Positions 23,082 to 23,791 of a stretch of 23,791 nucleotides of DNA are shown here, piece after piece. The notes below the pieces were generated by a model. It had not been told where the DNA came from. It made no database searches and saw only the letters and a list, made by a program, of their open reading frames with translations. The stretch is from Methanocorpusculum sp. GTDB taxonomy: Archaea; Halobacteriota; Methanomicrobia; Methanomicrobiales; Methanocorpusculaceae. Positions within the stretch are counted from its first letter, which is position 1. The number at the start of each line of letters is the position of its first letter. The stretch spans positions 1 through 23,791 of the forward strand of contig DALTWG010000026.1 in assembly GCA_029987245.1 (NCBI GenBank). Reading direction: 5' to 3'. A program made the position numbers and the translations under genes.

Positions 23082-23123
23082 AATGAGGGGCGGATTCGGG
23101 CACCTCTCCCCTCTCCGCTCATT
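23082..23123. promoter_or_regulatory. inverted repeat upstream of the LRR protein gene
   Basis: AATGAGGGGCGGA (23082-23094) and TCCGCTCATT (23114-23123) are inverted copies, apart from three extra G in the left arm. The right arm runs into the TATA-like ATTATAAATA. The position suits an operator or a hairpin; no protein is implied by the sequence. Confidence 0.3.
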
Positions 23124-23130
23124 ATAAATA
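23121..23130 (+). promoter_or_regulatory. TATA box of the LRR protein gene
   Basis: ATTATAAATA. A second TATA-like run (ATATATAATA) is at 23141-23150. The first would give a start near 23150, just before an in-frame ATG at 23156. The second would give a leader reaching the ATG at 23204, which has AAGGA 9 nt upstream. Confidence 0.4.
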
Positions 23131-23203
23131 TTTCTCTGCCATATATAATAATTATATGTTCAGGCCGCATCCCCTTCAATGCCGCCGCGAAGGACTACAT
23201 AGT

Positions 23204-23791
23204 ATGTCGGTAGAATCTGTAAACCAGTCCGCGAACGCGTTTTCACTCCGAAAGGGCGGGGGCGCAATTCACGTACCACGTATCATTCAACGAACACTTT
23301 TCGCGCTTTTAGCGCTGCTTTTCGTCGCGGCGGTATTCGCCGGTGCGGGGTCTGCGGACGGCGGAAACTGCGGTGATGGCGTTGAATGGGATTTAACCGG
23401 CGATACACTCACGCTTTCATATACCGGCAGCGGCTCCGGGAGGATGACAGATTATACGGATGCGGATGGCAACCGTGCACCATGGTATTCTTTACGTAGT
23501 AATATCAAAACAATTGTCACCGGGGACGGCGTGACCAGCATTGGAAATTATGCGTTCGATCATTGTTCCAGCCTCGCGAGCATCACGATACCTGACGGCG
23601 TGACCAGCATTGGGGAGGGTGCGTTCTATTATTGTTCCAGCATCACGAGCATCACGATACCTGACGGCGTGACCAGCATTGGAAAGGATGTGTTCTACGA
23701 ATGCCAAGCCCTCACGAGCATCACCCTGCCAGACAGCGTGATCAGCATTGGATTATACGGATGCGGATGGCAACCGTGCACCATGGTATTC
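23204..23791 (+). CDS. secreted BspA-type leucine-rich-repeat protein, 3' end missing
   Basis: An open frame from ATG 23204 to the window end (196 codons, no stop). A 29-residue polar/basic lead (ending VPRIIQR) precedes the hydrophobic core LFALLALLFVAAVFAGAGSA, a Sec signal peptide with a long n-region. The mature part opens with WDLTGDTLTLSYTGSG and then 23-residue LRR units of the form VTSIGxxAFxxCSSLxSITIPDG, the TpLRR/BspA type found on surface proteins that bind hosts or matrices. The last 41 nt copy an upstream stretch out of frame, so the final residues (LYGCGWQPCTMVF) leave the LRR pattern and may not be genuine. ATG 23156 would add 16 residues. Expect a long repetitive protein with a C-terminal anchor beyond the window. 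Confidence 0.8.
   Translation, partial: MSVESVNQSANAFSLRKGGGAIHVPRIIQRTLFALLALLFVAAVFAGAGSADGGNCGDGVEWDLTGDTLTLSYTGSGSGRMTDYTDADGNRAPWYSLRSNIKTIVTGDGVTSIGNYAFDHCSSLASITIPDGVTSIGEGAFYYCSSITSITIPDGVTSIGKDVFYECQALTSITLPDSVISIGLYGCGWQPCTMVF
23531..23750 (+). repeat. 69-nt tandem coding repeats
   Basis: Units start at 23531, 23600, 23669 and 23738, each 69 nt apart and each encoding one 23-residue LRR. Units one to three are very similar at DNA level (GTGACCAGCATTGG at each start); the fourth begins GTGATCAGCATTGG. The close DNA identity suggests recent unit duplication. Confidence 0.85.
23751..23791 (+). repeat. 41-nt exact copy of 23450-23490 at window end
   Basis: The last 41 bases, beginning GATTATACGGATGCGGATGG, are identical to 23450-23490. 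The offset is 301 nt, which is not a multiple of three, so the copy is read in another frame. The match runs exactly to the last base. Confidence 0.9.

Noticed and set aside
22603..23082. Plus-strand Ala/Cys-rich frame opposite the Fe-S/EMC6 gene
   Set aside because: It is the complement of the Ala-rich linker; the opposite strand encodes clear Fe-S and membrane domains.
23531..23750. Regular 69-nt repeats that could suggest a CRISPR array
   Set aside because: The units are contiguous, with no unique spacers, and translate in frame to LRR units; they are coding repeats.

Overview
The window looks like a contig from a methanogenic archaeon, most likely of the order Methanomicrobiales and possibly Methanocorpusculum-like (genus is inference). 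Archaeal markers are a proteasome-activating nucleotidase (PAN) ending in an HbYX motif, ABCE1/RLI, an Lhr-type helicase, a DUF362 ferredoxin protein, an archaeal EMC6-like membrane domain, PEGA-repeat and BspA-type surface proteins, and TATA boxes that lie about 25-30 nt upstream of many start codons, implying nearly leaderless mRNAs.

Layout. 1-405: no intact gene; it holds an imperfect inverted repeat, a transposon-like end (181-202) and the decayed C-terminal anchor of a surface protein. 406-1959 (minus): two small thioredoxin-fold proteins in tandem, then a four-CBS-domain protein. 2147-3460 (plus): a secreted PEGA-repeat protein with a C-terminal anchor. 3693-8275 (plus): six tightly packed genes, namely three zinc-ribbon proteins sharing a Pro-Phe-Trp core motif, a four-helix membrane protein, a helical cytosolic protein and an SPFH protein carrying three zinc ribbons. 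This resembles the bacterial YdjGHI/Psp-associated membrane-stress gene set and is the best candidate here for a poorly described system. 8382-12077 (plus): a single-chain FGAM synthase of the bacterial fused type, unusual for an archaeon. 12124-12919 (minus): an AT-rich two-gene cassette of an ADP-ribosyltransferase and a 50-residue partner. 12958-18473 (minus): Lhr-like helicase, thioredoxin, nitroreductase, two conserved proteins of unknown function, a ribbon-helix-helix protein and PAN, in runs of touching or overlapping genes. 18604-20315 (plus): a small membrane protein, tRNA-Thr(TGT) and a DUF362 ferredoxin protein. 20346-20448: a long near-palindrome whose end is identical to the element end at 181-202. 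20449-22991 (minus): ABCE1, preceded in the same operon by a protein that fuses an ABCE1-type iron-sulfur domain to an EMC6-like membrane domain. 23204 to the window end (plus): the start of a secreted leucine-rich-repeat protein, which ends in a 41-nt out-of-frame copy of its own upstream sequence.

Together the genes cover protein quality control (PAN), ribosome recycling possibly tied to membrane insertion (ABCE1 with Fe-S/EMC6), envelope maintenance (SPFH/zinc-ribbon operon), redox housekeeping (three thioredoxin-fold proteins, nitroreductase, ferredoxin) and cell-surface display. The mobile-element signals sit at the left edge and at 20.4 kb, and the ART cassette looks acquired.
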